Shown: positions 1 through 11,819, counted from the stretch's first letter. The stretch is 64,000 bases of DNA from Plutella xylostella (GCF_932276165.1 NC_063999.1:4776501-4840500); one strand, 5' to 3'. A program made the numbers and translations. Notes: a model not told the origin generated them from the sequence alone.

Positions 1-264
1 GACCGCTCAAAAACAAACTAAGATCAATAATTGTGACTGGAGTGAGGCTTATGTTTCTGCTTTCTTAAAAAAACCGTTTTTATTTATTTAATAGTTTCTT
101 TATACCACAATATAGTTCATATTGCATTATTGAATGTTTATATTTTGAGCTGAATTGCACATTCGTGTACTAAGAATTACCCACAGTAACAATATACAAA
201 TATTGAAAATGTATTTGTGTTACTTCTGGTTTCTCTGTTGTAAATTGACCCGATTTTTGGGCAT
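1..264. other. AT-rich sequence without a recognised feature
   Basis: No coding frame, RNA gene or repeat structure was recognised. The stretch ends at a TTTA repeat that is the tail of the next element. Confidence 0.5.
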
Positions 265-925
265 CTTTTTATTTATTTATTTATTTATTTAAACTGGAAC
301 ACCAGCAGCTTATACAACTAACATTTTTAAGACAGATATTAAAATTATAATTTCGTTGTACAAGCCAATTAAAGGTGTACACAACATTCTTAAATTATCA
401 ATGACAACTTAAAATAAAAATTTATATAAAATTAACAATTTTTGAAGTTAAATAAAATATATAAAATGTTTTTCTAAGTACAAAGTACAGAGATCACAGT
501 ATGAACACAAATATCTTTACTTTAAAACTAAAACAAACAATCAGGTAAGTACTAAGAACATTTTTTCATACATTGAATTTTTTTCTTAAAACAATAATAG
601 GAATCGTGAAAAATGTCAAGATTATCATTATCCAATTTGTTGCTATAAATGTTATGTAGATCACATAGCCTATTTACTGGTGAATGTGAGCCTAAATTTG
701 TACGCGGTTTAGGTCCACACATTAGTTTTTTAATTGGGTACCTCGGATATTTGAAAGGAATTGGGAAGGAAATACTCTCAAGAAGATCAGGACAGTCTAT
801 AAGATTATTGATAATTTTATAAAGAAATAAAAGGTCATGGGTCTCACGTCTATTGCGTAATGATTTCATGTTAAAAAAAGTTAAGCGGTGATCATACGGA
901 GATGAAATTTTATCTTGCATTCAAG
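265..925 (-). mobile_element. 5'-truncated LINE fragment (Jockey/CR1-like 3' end)
   Basis: On the minus strand an open frame from about 920 to 552 encodes 122 residues. They resemble the extreme C-terminus of Jockey/CR1-type ORF2 proteins (RRETHDLLFLYKIINNLID, then a tail beginning at SPVNRL). The same type of tail ends the larger LINE at 24-26.6 kb. The fragment finishes in a (TTTA)n run at 265-290, which is the 3' tail in minus orientation. No reverse transcriptase core is present, so this is a dead, 5'-truncated copy. The family assignment rests on resemblance to the other copy in this window. Confidence 0.6.
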
Positions 926-1768
926 AATCTGAACAACCATTAACAAAAATATATATGTATATATTTGTTGCAGACAAACTAAAGCGTTTATTGTATCACA
1001 CAACCATAAACTTAAATAAATAAAATAAAATAAAAATAGCCTTTATTCCCTTTTTAACACAAAAAGTTTACAGCTTATATTTATATAAGATTTTACCTAA
1101 TTTTACCTAGTTAGTTATCATGCATATTTATAAAGTTTAAAATAGTATTCATTTTAATATTGACTTGCAAAGTTTATATCTTATATTTATAGTATTTTAC
1201 ATAATTTTAGCTTGCTTTAGTTAACATGCATAATTATAAAGTTAAATTAGTATTTAATATTTCAGTATTTTATTCATTGTGATATTATTTTATTATAATA
1301 GCTAATATAATTGTGTTTTAAAACATTGTAATAATTCAATTGTATTATAACTTTTTCCTTAATTTTATTTATTTATTTATTTGATTCACCAACAAAGATT
1401 ACATCAATTACATGCTAAATTAAATTAAATTAAGTCTAATGATAAATGCATCTTCAATTATAGGTGAATACAGCATGCATTATATAAGGAATAAATTCAT
1501 TTATTAATTTACTATTAATAAATATACAATTTTAATTATAAATCAGAATGTAACATACTATATAATTTTAAATTAGATTAAAATTTTGATGATCAATATT
1601 AATTATACATAAATTATAAATCCGGTTAACACGAATTTATATACTAAGAATTAATTACAATAATTATAATTAATAAAAATAAAATTAAAATTAAAACGTT
1701 GCCAAAATAATAATTAATTGTAGGTAAATGGGATTGAAACAATAATTTTATTGATCCCCAAAATAAAA
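926..1768. other. AT-rich region with LINE-tail-like simple repeats
   Basis: No gene is seen. Short ATTT/AAATA runs at about 1014-1040 and 1360-1382 look like 3' tails of minus-strand retroelements, but no coding remnant could be tied to them. Everything else is very AT-rich. Confidence 0.4.
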
Positions 1769-3280
1769 TTAAGAATAGAACAATTTAAAAATTGAAATTA
1801 AGAATTTGAGGATTAAACATTTGAAGGCAACGACCGCATGAGTTCCGCATGAGTTCCATCCGTGATAATCTAGGGGTACCCATTGTTGGGTATAGGCCTC
1901 CTCTATAGACTTCCATTTCTCTCTATCTAGGGCATGTCGAGTCCAGATCTTTCCTCCTACAGCCTCTATGTCATCGCTCCATCTTCTTCGTGGTCTGCCC
2001 GGGCCTCTCATACCATCTCGAGGGTACCAGCTCACTACTTTTTCACTCCATCTGTTGTCTTTTTGTCTTGTAGTATGCCCGGCCCATTGCCATTTCAATT
2101 TTGCCATAGTTTTCAAAGCGTCTGTAATTTTAGTTTTCTCGCGTATCTTCGTACTTGGCACCTTGTCCTTGAGTTTGAGCCCCAACATGCTTCTTTCTGC
2201 GGATCTTTGGAATGTCCTCACTTTTTTTAAAATTGACTTAGTAGGTGCCCATGTTTGACACCCATACGTGTGAGTAGGTAGAATGTGTGAGTCCATTACT
2301 TTCTTTTTTATGTGTATAGGCAGGGGTGCTTTAAATATATCCTTCAGAGACCAATACTTTTTCCATGACAGGGCTATACGTCGCTCTATTTCTTTCAGTG
2401 TTCGATCTTTGAATGAGATATATTGTCCTAAGTATATGTAGTTATCCACATATTCAATAGGCTCATTGTCTATAGATATTTCTGCTTGCTCACCATTTGT
2501 CATTAGCTTGGTTTTATCAGGGTTCATTTGCAGTCCGCATTTTATGCTTTGTTCATTCAATGACTCTATCATAGCTTGTAGCTCTGTGTGACTCTCGGAC
2601 ATTAGCACAATATCATCCGCAAATCGAAGGTTTGATAATCGCTCTCCGTTTATTTTGATTCCATATTCGGTCCAGTTTAGTTGATGAAATATATATTGGA
2701 GAAGAGCTATGAAAAGTTTCGGCGATATAGAGTCCCCTTGTCTTACTCCTCTTTGCAGATTAAACTGCTCTCCAGCTTTCTCTAGTTTAACTTTGGCTTT
2801 ACAGTCTGAGTATATTAGTTTCAATATGTTTATGTACTTAGGATGTATACTTTGTTCCGCTAAACATTCCCACAGCATGTCATGTTTGATAGAGTCGAAC
2901 GCCTTGGTATAGTCTATGAATACTATGCAGAGCGTTTTTTGGAATTCTGAGTATTTTTCCATGATTTGAGTAAGAGTGAATAAATGGTCTACAGTAGAGA
3001 AACCTCTTCGGAATCCCGCCTGCTCTCTCGGTTGGTGTTCTTCTAGCTGGTTGTTCATGCGTTGAAGGAGTACTGTAGTGAATATTTTGTATATTACCGG
3101 CAGAAGGCTAATTGGTCGGTAGTTTCCTATTTGTGCAGGATCTCCTTTTTTATATATCAGGGTAATAAGAGATGTTTTCCATTTTTCTGGTATGCAGTCT
3201 TGGGTCAAAACTTTATTGTAAAAGGTAGTAAGAATGGGGTAGATAGCTTCATCGAAGCTAAGCATAAACTTACACGCTAC
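1769..3280 (-). CDS. RTE-type LINE reverse transcriptase, 5'-truncated
   Basis: This frame of about 498 residues carries the reverse transcriptase core of an RTE-like non-LTR retrotransposon. In order, it has the finger motif GNYRPISLLP, the first catalytic block FIDYTKAFDSI, RQGDSISPKLF, and the second catalytic block LRFADDIVLM with Asp-Asp. The C-terminal part has HILPTHTYGCQTW and KWQWAGH, ending in RDREKW-like and EEAYTQQW-like motifs. The frame also reads a few codons upstream of the first Met, to about 3280, before a stop. The apurinic-type endonuclease domain expected at the N-terminus is missing, so the copy is 5'-truncated. A second, more broken member of the same type lies at 50.8-52.6 kb on the + strand. 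The catalytic residues look intact, but the protein could not support transposition alone. Confidence 0.85.
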   Translation of the reverse strand, partial: VACKFMLSFDEAIYPILTTFYNKVLTQDCIPEKWKTSLITLIYKKGDPAQIGNYRPISLLPVIYKIFTTVLLQRMNNQLEEHQPREQAGFRRGFSTVDHLFTLTQIMEKYSEFQKTLCIVFIDYTKAFDSIKHDMLWECLAEQSIHPKYINILKLIYSDCKAKVKLEKAGEQFNLQRGVRQGDSISPKLFIALLQYIFHQLNWTEYGIKINGERLSNLRFADDIVLMSESHTELQAMIESLNEQSIKCGLQMNPDKTKLMTNGEQAEISIDNEPIEYVDNYIYLGQYISFKDRTLKEIERRIALSWKKYWSLKDIFKAPLPIHIKKKVMDSHILPTHTYGCQTWAPTKSILKKVRTFQRSAERSMLGLKLKDKVPSTKIREKTKITDALKTMAKLKWQWAGHTTRQKDNRWSEKVVSWYPRDGMRGPGRPRRRWSDDIEAVGGKIWTRHALDREKWKSIEEAYTQQWVPLDYHGWNSCGTHAVVAFKCLILKFLISIFKLFYS

Positions 3281-3640
3281 TTACTCAACCTGTCCCGTAG
3301 TATGCTGGAGGAGCTGCTGCCGAGACAGCTGCAGGGGCAAAGCATTTAAAGTACTCTAATTTGAAAGCCTCTTACAGCTTTTTGCCCTTTGCTGTCGAAG
3401 CAGCAGGTTCCTGGGAACAGAGGCTTTATGCTTCATCATAGAGCTTGGCAAGCGCCTGAAGGAAAAAGGTCATGATGCTCGCTCTGGGTCGTTCCTGGTT
3501 CAGCGCATTTCGTTGGCGATACAGCGCGGTAATGCGGCTGGCTTGTTGGGCACTTTCGAGGCAGGAACGATACGAGGCGGCATCTTTGACTAGTTAGACT
3601 AAGTTTGAGGCGAATACTTTGAATTTGTAAAATTTTATCT
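3281..3640 (+). mobile_element. LINE ORF2 C-terminal fragment, frameshifted
   Basis: On the + strand, translated pieces read FLPFAVEAAGSWEQ and then, in another frame, LVQRISLAIQRGNAAG, finishing at RGGIFD and a stop at about 3597. This is the C-terminus of a LINE ORF2 family whose other copy sits at 26645-26890. An internal frameshift and stops between the two blocks make it a pseudogene. It abuts the minus-strand RTE copy at about 3280, in opposite orientation. Confidence 0.55.
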
Positions 3641-5360
3641 TTTAGTTCAGTTTTCATAATTTTATTTACAATTAGGTTAGGCTTCATTAATTAAATGTTA
3701 ATTTGTATTATAACCTACCATTTATGATATACATATTTGTTTATTTGGTGTGTATTTAAACTATGTAGAATTAAATAATATAATAATAATGATAATATAA
3801 TTTAATACAATTAAACTTAAATAAATATGGTAAATTGAAGTGAATGTGAAATTTATTTCCAAATAAAAGAGGGTTCACTGACATGTATTGAATTGTATTG
3901 ATCATTATTTTGGATTATGTAAATTAGATTTTGAATTGAACGTATGGGTACAGTTCTTTATAAATTTCACAATTTTTTTATACGTATGTTTACTATAATT
4001 ACTATTTATTAATATGTTTTACTAGGTTTTATGTAGGCGTGACAGAGAGCCTTTCAAAAGTGAAAAAAGCTAAACAATTACTCGTTTAAATGTACCTTTC
4101 AATTTACTTTAATAGCAATCATTTAACCATTTACAAAAATCTGACTTTTAAATTTTCAATATTGATTCTCTATATCCTAAAAATATTTTATACTTTTCCA
4201 ATAACTACTACCTTCAACAAGAAACAAGAAGAATGTAAAAATTTTTAATAGGCGGCATAACTTAATTTACATAAATATGATTGTTATTACACCAACGTAG
4301 GAGGATGCGTATGAAGGGAAATCGAAGCTCTAACCTATGATTTGAGATTCATCTCTTTAAAATATGACACAAACCATATACTGCGGAGGTCAAGTCTAAA
4401 TTTACTATACACTCAACTGAACCTTAAACATATTCGAATAAGAGCTAGAAGATACACCGTGCTACTAACCAATATTTAATCGCAATGGGAGATCAAAACC
4501 AGATAATTAAATGTTAATTATTAAAAACTAGAGAAAGTTGCCAATAAAGTTTTGTGTATAGTGATCGGGCAGATGGACCGCTGGTTGTAAATCAATCAGG
4601 TTCCGGTACGTGATAGCTGATTATAGCCGTATATAGCAAAAACAAAAGATTACACTGTTTTGTAAATTAATGTGTGATACATGAGTGAAGTAGTGACTTA
4701 TATTCCAAATTTAGCATCAAGTAGGAACGTCACATGAACTATTCTTCTACCTATGCTGAACATTAACATATATTCACTTAACAACATTGCTCTCTTGGCT
4801 TCAGTATCATAAGAGTTATTTAAACCTCCTATAGGCTTCAAAATTATTTATTAGGTACCGCATTCCTAGGCAGATCTCCTCAAACTTAATCCACGTTTTA
4901 AAGTTCACCTACAGACACTCTAAACAAAATAAGGACACGAATACACTTGGGAAGTCAATGAACCATAAATGAAATACAGTTGTAGAGCAAGTATCCTTAT
5001 TGCGTAGAAAAAAAACACATTTCGCCAGCCACTGCGTTGCCGTTGCACGACCTCCGACCTTGTTTAAAAACATTCAGTTTAGCGACTGTCTGTGCCGTGC
5101 AGGAACCGTACTACGAAATTTAAAAAGTTATCGGCTTCTTATCGTCTCGTGTTTGAGACAACACAAGAGATATAAAGAATAGACTAAATAATAATACATT
5201 AGTAAGTATACAGTATAATAGACTAGGGTGAAAAAAGATAAAACGGGGAATATATAGGATATTTCTACCATTCACGATTATTAACTCGTAGAAATACTAT
5301 AATACGCTCAATAAATTATTTAATAATTGGTAATGATTTTGTGATTGAAATAAAACTAAC

Positions 5361-5393
5361 TACACTCACGTCACGAGCAATGAAAAAGTTCCA
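5361..5393 (+). repeat. Partial terminus of the ACACTCACG MITE family
   Basis: The stretch carries ACACTCACG and GCAATGAAAAAGTTCCA, the terminal inverted repeat of the TA-flanked MITE family seen complete at 9678, 29028, 34806 and 59946. No second terminus is seen nearby, so it is a fragment or a decayed end. Confidence 0.6.
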
Positions 5394-5417
5394 CTTACAA
5401 AATATCGACACGTAATT

Positions 5418-5455
5418 AACCCGATTTTGAGAATAGAATAGAATAACCCGATTTT
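5418..5455. repeat. 16-bp (AGAAT)n insert between 11-bp direct repeats
   Basis: AACCCGATTTT occurs at 5418-5428 and again at 5445-5455. Between them lie only 16 bases of GAGAATAGAATAGAAT. The same AGAAT-repeat tail ends the SINE at 38043-38386. The arrangement looks like a retrotransposition event in which only the tail of a SINE was copied. Chance duplication cannot be excluded. Confidence 0.5.
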
Positions 5456-5939
5456 TTATTCCTTCAATGAAAAATAAAAAATAAACAAAATAACTGCATT
5501 GAACAAAACATAGAAATGTTGCTGAAAACAGTTAGTTTCTGATTTCGCATTTTAGCATCTCATGGTATACCCCTAGGCTTAAATATCTGGGTAAACACTA
5601 AATAGTTATGTGTCTACTGAAACCTCAACCAAAGTGAAAATAAAAGTAAAAAGTTATTTTTGTTTGAAACATGAGTGTACAGATTTGCAATGACTAGTCG
5701 ACTTTCTTCTAATAAACAACATAATGGCTTTGTTGTTTATATACGTAAATACATATGCTACAATATATAAATTCAAAGTTATGAGTAATATGGCACACAT
5801 TGTTTATTGTGATAAAGATACCTAAGTTACTTAGGTTTCCACTTGCTATTCATGTTCGAAATGCGAACATACTATCATGATTTTGCCGTCATTCCATAAA
5901 TCTTACCGCTGTTATGAACTCACCTTCGTCTATAATACT

Positions 5940-6495
5940 CGTATTGACACCTTCCTACTCGCATTGCAATGTATCATAACACAATACAGTGCATCGGATG
6001 CCACGCGCATGCGCTAACTATCGAACTAACGCGACGCATCGGAAACCGCGTTGACAATCCATAAACATCAACACAGTTTCCACGAAGGGCGACATCGAAA
6101 AAGCGAAAGCTCACCCTATTAATACAAACGAAAACGCATTAAAACCTTAATTTAATCAGAAAGCGACCGTGGATACCGATCGGATCTACATAACGGGTCA
6201 TATTTCACCTGTGGATTAGGACCCATTGGCCTTCTTTCGCTCCTAGATCGGGCAGAAGCGCAGAAAAATGCTTCGAGTGTTCAGCATTTGTTGTTGAGTC
6301 GCGCGCCGAGCAGTACGCCGCGCTGCGCCTGCGCAACACGACCCGCAGCGGATCCGCGCTTCCGACGGTTAATCGAATGTTCCTTTTTTAAACATTAAAG
6401 AAAAATCTTACGAAAGTGCTGGTATGAGTGAAGTGAAGGACAAACAGTTTGTTTTGGATCCGTGACCGTGTTAACTGGATTGTGCTTTTGTTAGG
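5940..6495 (+). promoter_or_regulatory. CpG-rich promoter-like block and putative 5' noncoding exon
   Basis: Against an AT-rich background this block is rich in CG, including GCGCGCC and ACGCCGCGCTGCGCCTGCGC at 6300-6340. It ends at TTGTTAG followed by a consensus-like donor, GTATGTGG, whose GT begins at 6496. A short ORF (13 codons, starting at 6424) lies within it, as is common in 5' UTRs. No protein is encoded. The nearest + strand gene is sha, whose 5' UTR acceptor is at 33187, so this could be its first exon with an intron of about 26.7 kb. That link is inference. It could equally serve an unrecognised transcript. Confidence 0.35.
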
Positions 6496-6766
6496 TATGT
6501 GGATTTTCAGTTTTCAGGTTTATGACGTCACGTTGTGCACTTGAAGTAAACAGCAGCACCTGTACAGCACCTTGCATAGGATAGTTAGAGCAAACATATA
6601 CGGAGTGTCATTTATCAATGAACTGCCCAATGGCAGATCAATGAACCCAAAGTACTGAGCAACTGGGACCAACCCTGTAATAGGGATAATATCTGTTTTG
6701 GTTGCGGTTGGGTTGCGTGTATACATAGGTATTTAACCGTTTGTTTCTCTTTCGATATCATCCTAA

Positions 6767-6977
6767 TCCTAACTAATATTAAAAATGCGAAAGTAACTGT
6801 GTCTGTCTGTCTGTCTGTCTGTCTGTTACTCTTTCACGCCAAAACTACTGAACGGATTTGAATGAAATTTGGTATACATACGGTCTAGACCCTGGAAAAG
6901 AACATAGGCTACTTTTTATCCCGGAATTCCCACGGGAAAACTTTTTAAGGCGAAGCGAAGCGCGCGGGAACAGCTAG
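6767..6977 (+). mobile_element. Non-autonomous Helitron (Lep1-like)
   Basis: The element begins TCCTAACTAATATT, contains a GTCT microsatellite at 6800-6826, and ends in a GC-rich imperfect hairpin (GCGAAGCGAAGCGCGCGGGA) followed by CTAG next to a T. A 5' TC, a 3' CTRR preceded by a hairpin, and insertion between A and T (6766/6978) are the Helitron hallmarks. The body matches what I know of Lep1-type Helitrons in moths. There is no coding capacity. A 3'-terminal fragment of the same family lies at 59749-59785. Confidence 0.75.
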
Positions 6978-7029
6978 TAATACATATATGATAATGGAAC
7001 CACTCGTACTTTTTGTACCTGCGTCTCAC

Positions 7030-7194
7030 TATACAGGTGTTGCAAAAGTGGTATAAAAAGGCGAAAGGGTGGTGCTCAAGGGGTCAACCTGCATTTTTTT
7101 TTGCGAATTTCTTAAAGTCGTAGAACAAAAGTTGTTCATACCCCAGAGCTACCACCTTTTGGCTTATTATAACGCTTTTGAATCACCCTGTATT
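7030..7194. mobile_element. Short MITE with TATACAGG...CCCTGTAT ends
   Basis: The ends read TATACAGGTGTTGCAAAAG on the left and CACCCTGTAT on the right. The 165-bp body has no coding capacity. Related copies lie at 35680-35792 and, diverged, at about 42956-43125, with a single end at 55031. Superfamily is not clear. The TTATA-flanked ends would fit a piggyBac-like or Tc1-like source. Confidence 0.55.
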
Positions 7195-9148
7195 TAAATA
7201 ACTAAGTCATAGGTGGTACACCAAAATCATATTAAAATCGCATCAATTGATACAAAATCGAAACCATATTGCGAAATATGGAATAAATCTGACATCTGTT
7301 TTGAGTGAGCGTTCCACGATTATCATCTTTGTAATGAGTATTCATCATCAAAGGCAGCATTAGCAGATCATTACTATGGTGTTAGGAGAACACAGAAGAA
7401 ACATATTCATTTAAATTGATTATCAATGAAGAGATTCTACTCGTATTCATTATTCAATAAGTTACTGTATGTTATTAATTTCTAAGCTCTACACAGCATA
7501 ATAGGCAGTTGGAACCTTTATTCATTTATCATAAACTTCCTTAAAGTGCTTTTCAAAAAGTTTTCACTAATAAACTAGCACTATCTGATTCTTTAACAAT
7601 GGTGTCTTATTAAATCATAAAAAATTAATGTCGTATAAACCCTGATTTTTTGCATTTTATCAATTTATAATCTTAAATTTGGATTACCTATATAAAATTA
7701 GACTTAAGTACTCGTATTTCAAACAACAAATATACCTATAACGTTTTGGCATTCTTATGCCTACTTAAAATTGGTCCCCTCAGAATCGCTACGAATATCC
7801 AATCAAAAGTAGTGACATTCACTAAAAAAATGTTAACCTAAACGTTAAAATACGGTGACCGTATAACATAAAATTTGGACTATTCTAAGTTACATGCCTC
7901 AAGTTTTTTGATTGAATAGTTACATTCACATTTCCAGATTATACACATGATAATTAATTCGAGGTGCTTCATTTTATTGCCCAGGACCATAAACAAACCA
8001 CATTCGTCATATCACGGTGAAAAGACCCCAGCTTCGTTAGAGTGTGCCATTTTATGACCCAATTATTCATATAACCGAACCATTTTAATAAAAAAATATT
8101 AACTAAACTTAATATTAAAATAATAAACCTACTACAGGTCATACTAATAAAGCCCCAAACCCTATACATTTCTGTTGAGTAACGGCAATTCAAAAATAAA
8201 CGTTTTGCTTTGACTTTCCGCCGTGGTGGAAATGTTTTTAGGTATGCAATTTTGTTAGCAATAATATAGGAATTGTACTCGTATTTAATATTTAAATAAT
8301 TATTGTTTTTTCCTACAACTAAACTAAATTTACGCATTAGTTCTGATATTCCTGGTAACATACTTTTTATCTTTTGTATACCTAGGTATTGATATACGAC
8401 AACATGTTATTTAAAAACGGCAAACTATCACAATATTGTCATACTAAAAATTCAACGCGCAAGTTCTTCTATCCAGGCTCCAGGCAAGATCACCACCCTC
8501 AGGGATAACCTACAATACTTTTTATATTTTGATTATAAACAAATTGAACTATGTACTTCTACAACTCTTTATGTTTATTATAATTAAACGAAAAACTGTA
8601 ACATATAATTTACGCTAGAAACTGCCATACAAAAGAATTCAACGCACAAGTTATTTTTCTATCCAGGTCTTGGCAAGATCAGCAGGGATCTGGATGACCT
8701 ACTGCTATCACTAAACTTATATTATTTTTACTGATATTATGATGACTGGCTGAATTGTATCAAAAACAAAATTCCTAGTAACATGCCTTTTTCAGCCAAT
8801 TACGGAACCTTCTTGTCAAAATGTGTGTCATCTCAGCCGGAGTTCTATACAATACAGGAATATTCTATTTCATTACACAGAAAACTCCTACTGCAGCCAT
8901 AATTTATTAGAGCCTACCGTATTTCTATAATTTCCAATTCATAATATTTTTATGTTCTACAGTGTCAAAGAGTAGCGACATCGCAAGTGAAATCGCAGTA
9001 TCATTAAAACTAGATACTTATGTAAAGATGGAATATGATTAACATATTAGAAACATTTTAAACTTTACTATTCAGGTTGCACTTGAGGTAGAGATCACAC
9101 GAGAAATCAAATAATAATCTTTGTATCTCTAGTTAATCAGAAATAAAA
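7195..9148. other. Noncoding stretch with one diverged direct repeat
   Basis: No convincing gene was found. The open frame on the minus strand at 7969-8361 has no recognisable domain. A diverged direct repeat (about 8445-8530 and 8630-8720) shares TTCAACGC, CAAGTT, TCTATCCAGG and GGCAAGATCA. The second copy can be read as FFYPGLGKISRDLDDL on the + strand, which may be the remnant of a coding repeat. Confidence 0.4.
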
Positions 9149-9417
9149 TCTCTGTGGGGGTGTAAGTACCTACCTGCGACTGGCTCTCTCGAGTGGAACC
9201 TTTGTGCATATCCTCAAGGTCTAAACTGCCTTCGCACACAACACGCTGGTCCACTGTGGGTTGGTGGGTTCACATATCTAGATGTGCTAAATCTAGATAT
9301 GCAGGTTTCCTCACGATGTTTTCCTTCACCGTAAGAGCGATGGACATTGTACTTAAGTTAAAAGAAATCACTCTTGCGTGAGAAGCGGGCGCTTACCCGA
9401 CTGAGCTACCACCGCTC
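9149..9417 (-). mobile_element. tRNA-derived SINE, copy lacking the B box
   Basis: In minus orientation it begins GCGGTGGTAGCTCAGTCGGG, which includes a good RNA polymerase III A box, and ends in ACTTACACCCCCACAGAG. It is the same family as the copy at 38043-38386. About 45 bases that contain the B box in that copy are missing here, so this copy should be transcriptionally dead. No tail repeat is recognisable. Confidence 0.7.
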
Positions 9418-9677
9418 AAACCCGCGTGACAAACCTTAGTCTAGTTGTAGTTTTTGTCACCGACCAGATCAGAAGTAATGTCAATAATTTGACTATACCT
9501 AAATAATGATAGAAACATGTTTAAACTAATTACGATTAACCTTTCATCTAGAAAGCGAAAATGTACGCGGCATGAGGATTAGTTGACGGATTTCTCTGAC
9601 TGTACTGAGTACCTCTTATGTTTGATCGTCATGTCATGATCCCACTCAATATTCAGCGTGAGCCACTTAATAATAAT

Positions 9678-9759
9678 TACACTCGCGAGTAATGAAAAAG
9701 TTCCAGTGCCATATGGAACATCAATAGCAGGTGGAACTTTTTCATTCCCTGTCAGTGTA
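9678..9759. mobile_element. 80-bp TA-flanked MITE (short form)
   Basis: The ends TACACTCGCGAG and TCAGTGTA enclose the inverted pair AATGAAAAAGTTCCA / TGGAACTTTTTCATT. The element is almost entirely terminal inverted repeat. The terminal TA fits a Tc1/mariner-type target. Other short copies are at 23700 and 59946, and long forms of the family are at 29028 and 34806. Confidence 0.7.
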
Positions 9760-11538
9760 TGAAACCTTATCATCACCTTCATCAGACACTAGGTCCTCAG
9801 TCTTCCTAATTCAACCATTACCGGGAACTTGTCTAAGAAAGGCGTCCCACGCTGCTTTTGCCTGTGTTGTTGTGTGCCGGCTCTACTTGAGAAGTCGTCT
9901 ACGCCAAAGGTTCTCAGATTTTCGGGTATTAATGATTTGCAAATATCCGTTTGAAACTTTATTTCATACGTTATACTGTATGCATTTCGTTATTTATTAT
10001 GTTTTAATGCTGTAGCCAATGCATTCCTACTATGTATAACGTAAGGTATTTAATTTTAAATGTATTTGATAGACCATTTTAATCTAACGGATTAATTCGT
10101 TGCGTTTTAAGAAGATCACTTAACCATCGATTACTTTTCATTAGTATTCAATTTGAAGCCTTGTTTTTTTTCTGATACACGAACACAAACCGTTTAATAG
10201 TTCATAATTACTGGTTTAGACGCTATCGCTCATGTGAAATGGGATATTTTTTATGGTCCCATCAACAGGCTTGATACAGGCAATGATTACAGTTTTTGAT
10301 GTAAGGTTACATTGACATGATTAATAATTAGGTTGATGCCCTCCTAGAGATACTTGTACATGCTTTAATTATATTGAAAATGATATAATGAGTCATACCG
10401 GTGCATATAATGGTATTTTTTTAAATTTATTTTAGTATAATTTGAAAACAAAATAGTTGCTGATAGATTTAGATACATCATATTGAATTCTAATGAACAA
10501 GTTACAAACACATCGATAATTCATTTAATAAAATCATTTGCTATTCCAATTTATAAACTTTCTAAATAATAAAAACAGATATTTATGTAAGCTGCAAAGA
10601 CATTCAACGTAACTAGATAGATATTTATGTATTTCTAATCCTGATGTTTCGTTATGTAAAGACTGCTTGTCACTTCAGGATCTATAAAAAATAAATAGAC
10701 AACACTGAATTATGACGTTGCGTAAGATTCTGACCTTTTCGTGATCTTTATAATAGAACCGTTGCTATAGGGGTGTGGGATTATTTTCACTAAAATTCCT
10801 GTGGGCAGGTAAGTATTCCCGTCAGACTGAGCTATAATAATTCTTCTTTTAATTAGTTGGTGACAATAACTAGAACTAGTCTAGGGTTAGTCACCGTGAT
10901 GGGCCAAATTAGTTTCAGTCGCTGACTGCCCAGGCGCCGGACGTGGCATGGAACTCACGATAGGTCAATCAAGGAGGCTCCATTCATAGACCCGTAGGTT
11001 TCATCATTATTATAATATATTTTTTTAAATGATTGTGCAAAGTCATGGGTAGAAAAGTGAACTTAATCCTAGTAGCATTCTCTACCAGTTAACCTATGGT
11101 GAGGTTGAAAGATTGGTAGTGAAGTGGTTCATCATGATACCAACTCTGAAATCGCGAAAAAAACCTATGTACCTATACTAAAGATGCCCCACTTCAACTT
11201 TAGTAGAACAGCCAAGCAATAGCTAGTTTACAAAACTAGTTATGTTACATGTTTAAAATGGCAACCTTTTTTTACCGTTACCGTTACATATATTCCATAT
11301 GATATAATCATTATATGAGTGACAGTGTCGCCTCGGTTAACAGACATACGTAGGTATTTATAGATACTAGTTTTTGATGTATATCAAGATTGGCACGATA
11401 TAATAGAGACATACAATTTATAGACAACAAAGTCATTATTACGAACTGTACTGCTACTCTTGATACGCAAGACGGTTATTCATATTGCGTTAATATTGTG
11501 CTCGAGTCAGAACCAATTTCAATTTAGATTTGGTACTC
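9760..11538. other. Noncoding stretch with a possible SINE trace
   Basis: Nothing coding was recognised. Around 10893-10990 there is a sequence containing TCAGTCGCTGACTGCCCAGG and GCGCCGGACGTGGCATGG. Pieces of it recur at 43550 (CACTGACTGCCCAGG) and 21755 (GCGCCGGACGTACGG), which suggests an old dispersed repeat. Confidence 0.35.
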
Positions 11539-11788
11539 TTGACGTCCGAATGGCATAGTGGTTAGTGACCTGACTACTGAGCCGATGGTCCCGGGTTCGA
11601 TTCCCGGCCGGGGCAGATATTTGTTTAAACACAGATATTTGTTCTCGGGTCTTGGATGTGCCCGTAAAATGGCAATAGGCCCGCCCCCTATTACATTGGG
11701 ACTAACATAACACTCTGGCGAAAAGTGGGTGCAGCAATGCACCTCTGCCTACCCCGCAAGGGAGTACATTAGTACAAGGCGTGAGTGC

Positions 11789-11812
<24 letters not shown>
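11539..11812 (+). mobile_element. tRNA-derived SINE with (GT)n tail
   Basis: The head has an A-box-like GGCATAGTGGTTAGTGACC and a B box GGTTCGATTCC within a T-arm-like stem. A tRNA-unrelated body follows, with GTGGGTGCAGCAATGCACC and CCCCGCAAGGGAGTACATTA, and then a (GT)n tail. A 3' body fragment of the same family occurs in minus orientation at 49194-49312. Nothing prevents polymerase III initiation here, since both boxes look intact. Confidence 0.75.

Positions 11813-11819
<7 letters not shown>

Larger units (their letters stand above)
3641..6239. other. Intergenic or intronic DNA, mostly featureless
   Basis: No convincing coding frame was found. Two small repeat traces occur and are listed separately: a partial TA-MITE end at about 5361-5393 and a 16-bp tail-only insertion at 5418-5455. 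The sequence becomes richer in CpG from about 5940 towards the promoter-like block. Confidence 0.5.

Noticed and set aside
7969..8361. 130-codon minus-strand frame
   Set aside because: Low-complexity AT-rich translation without domain, splice context or start context.
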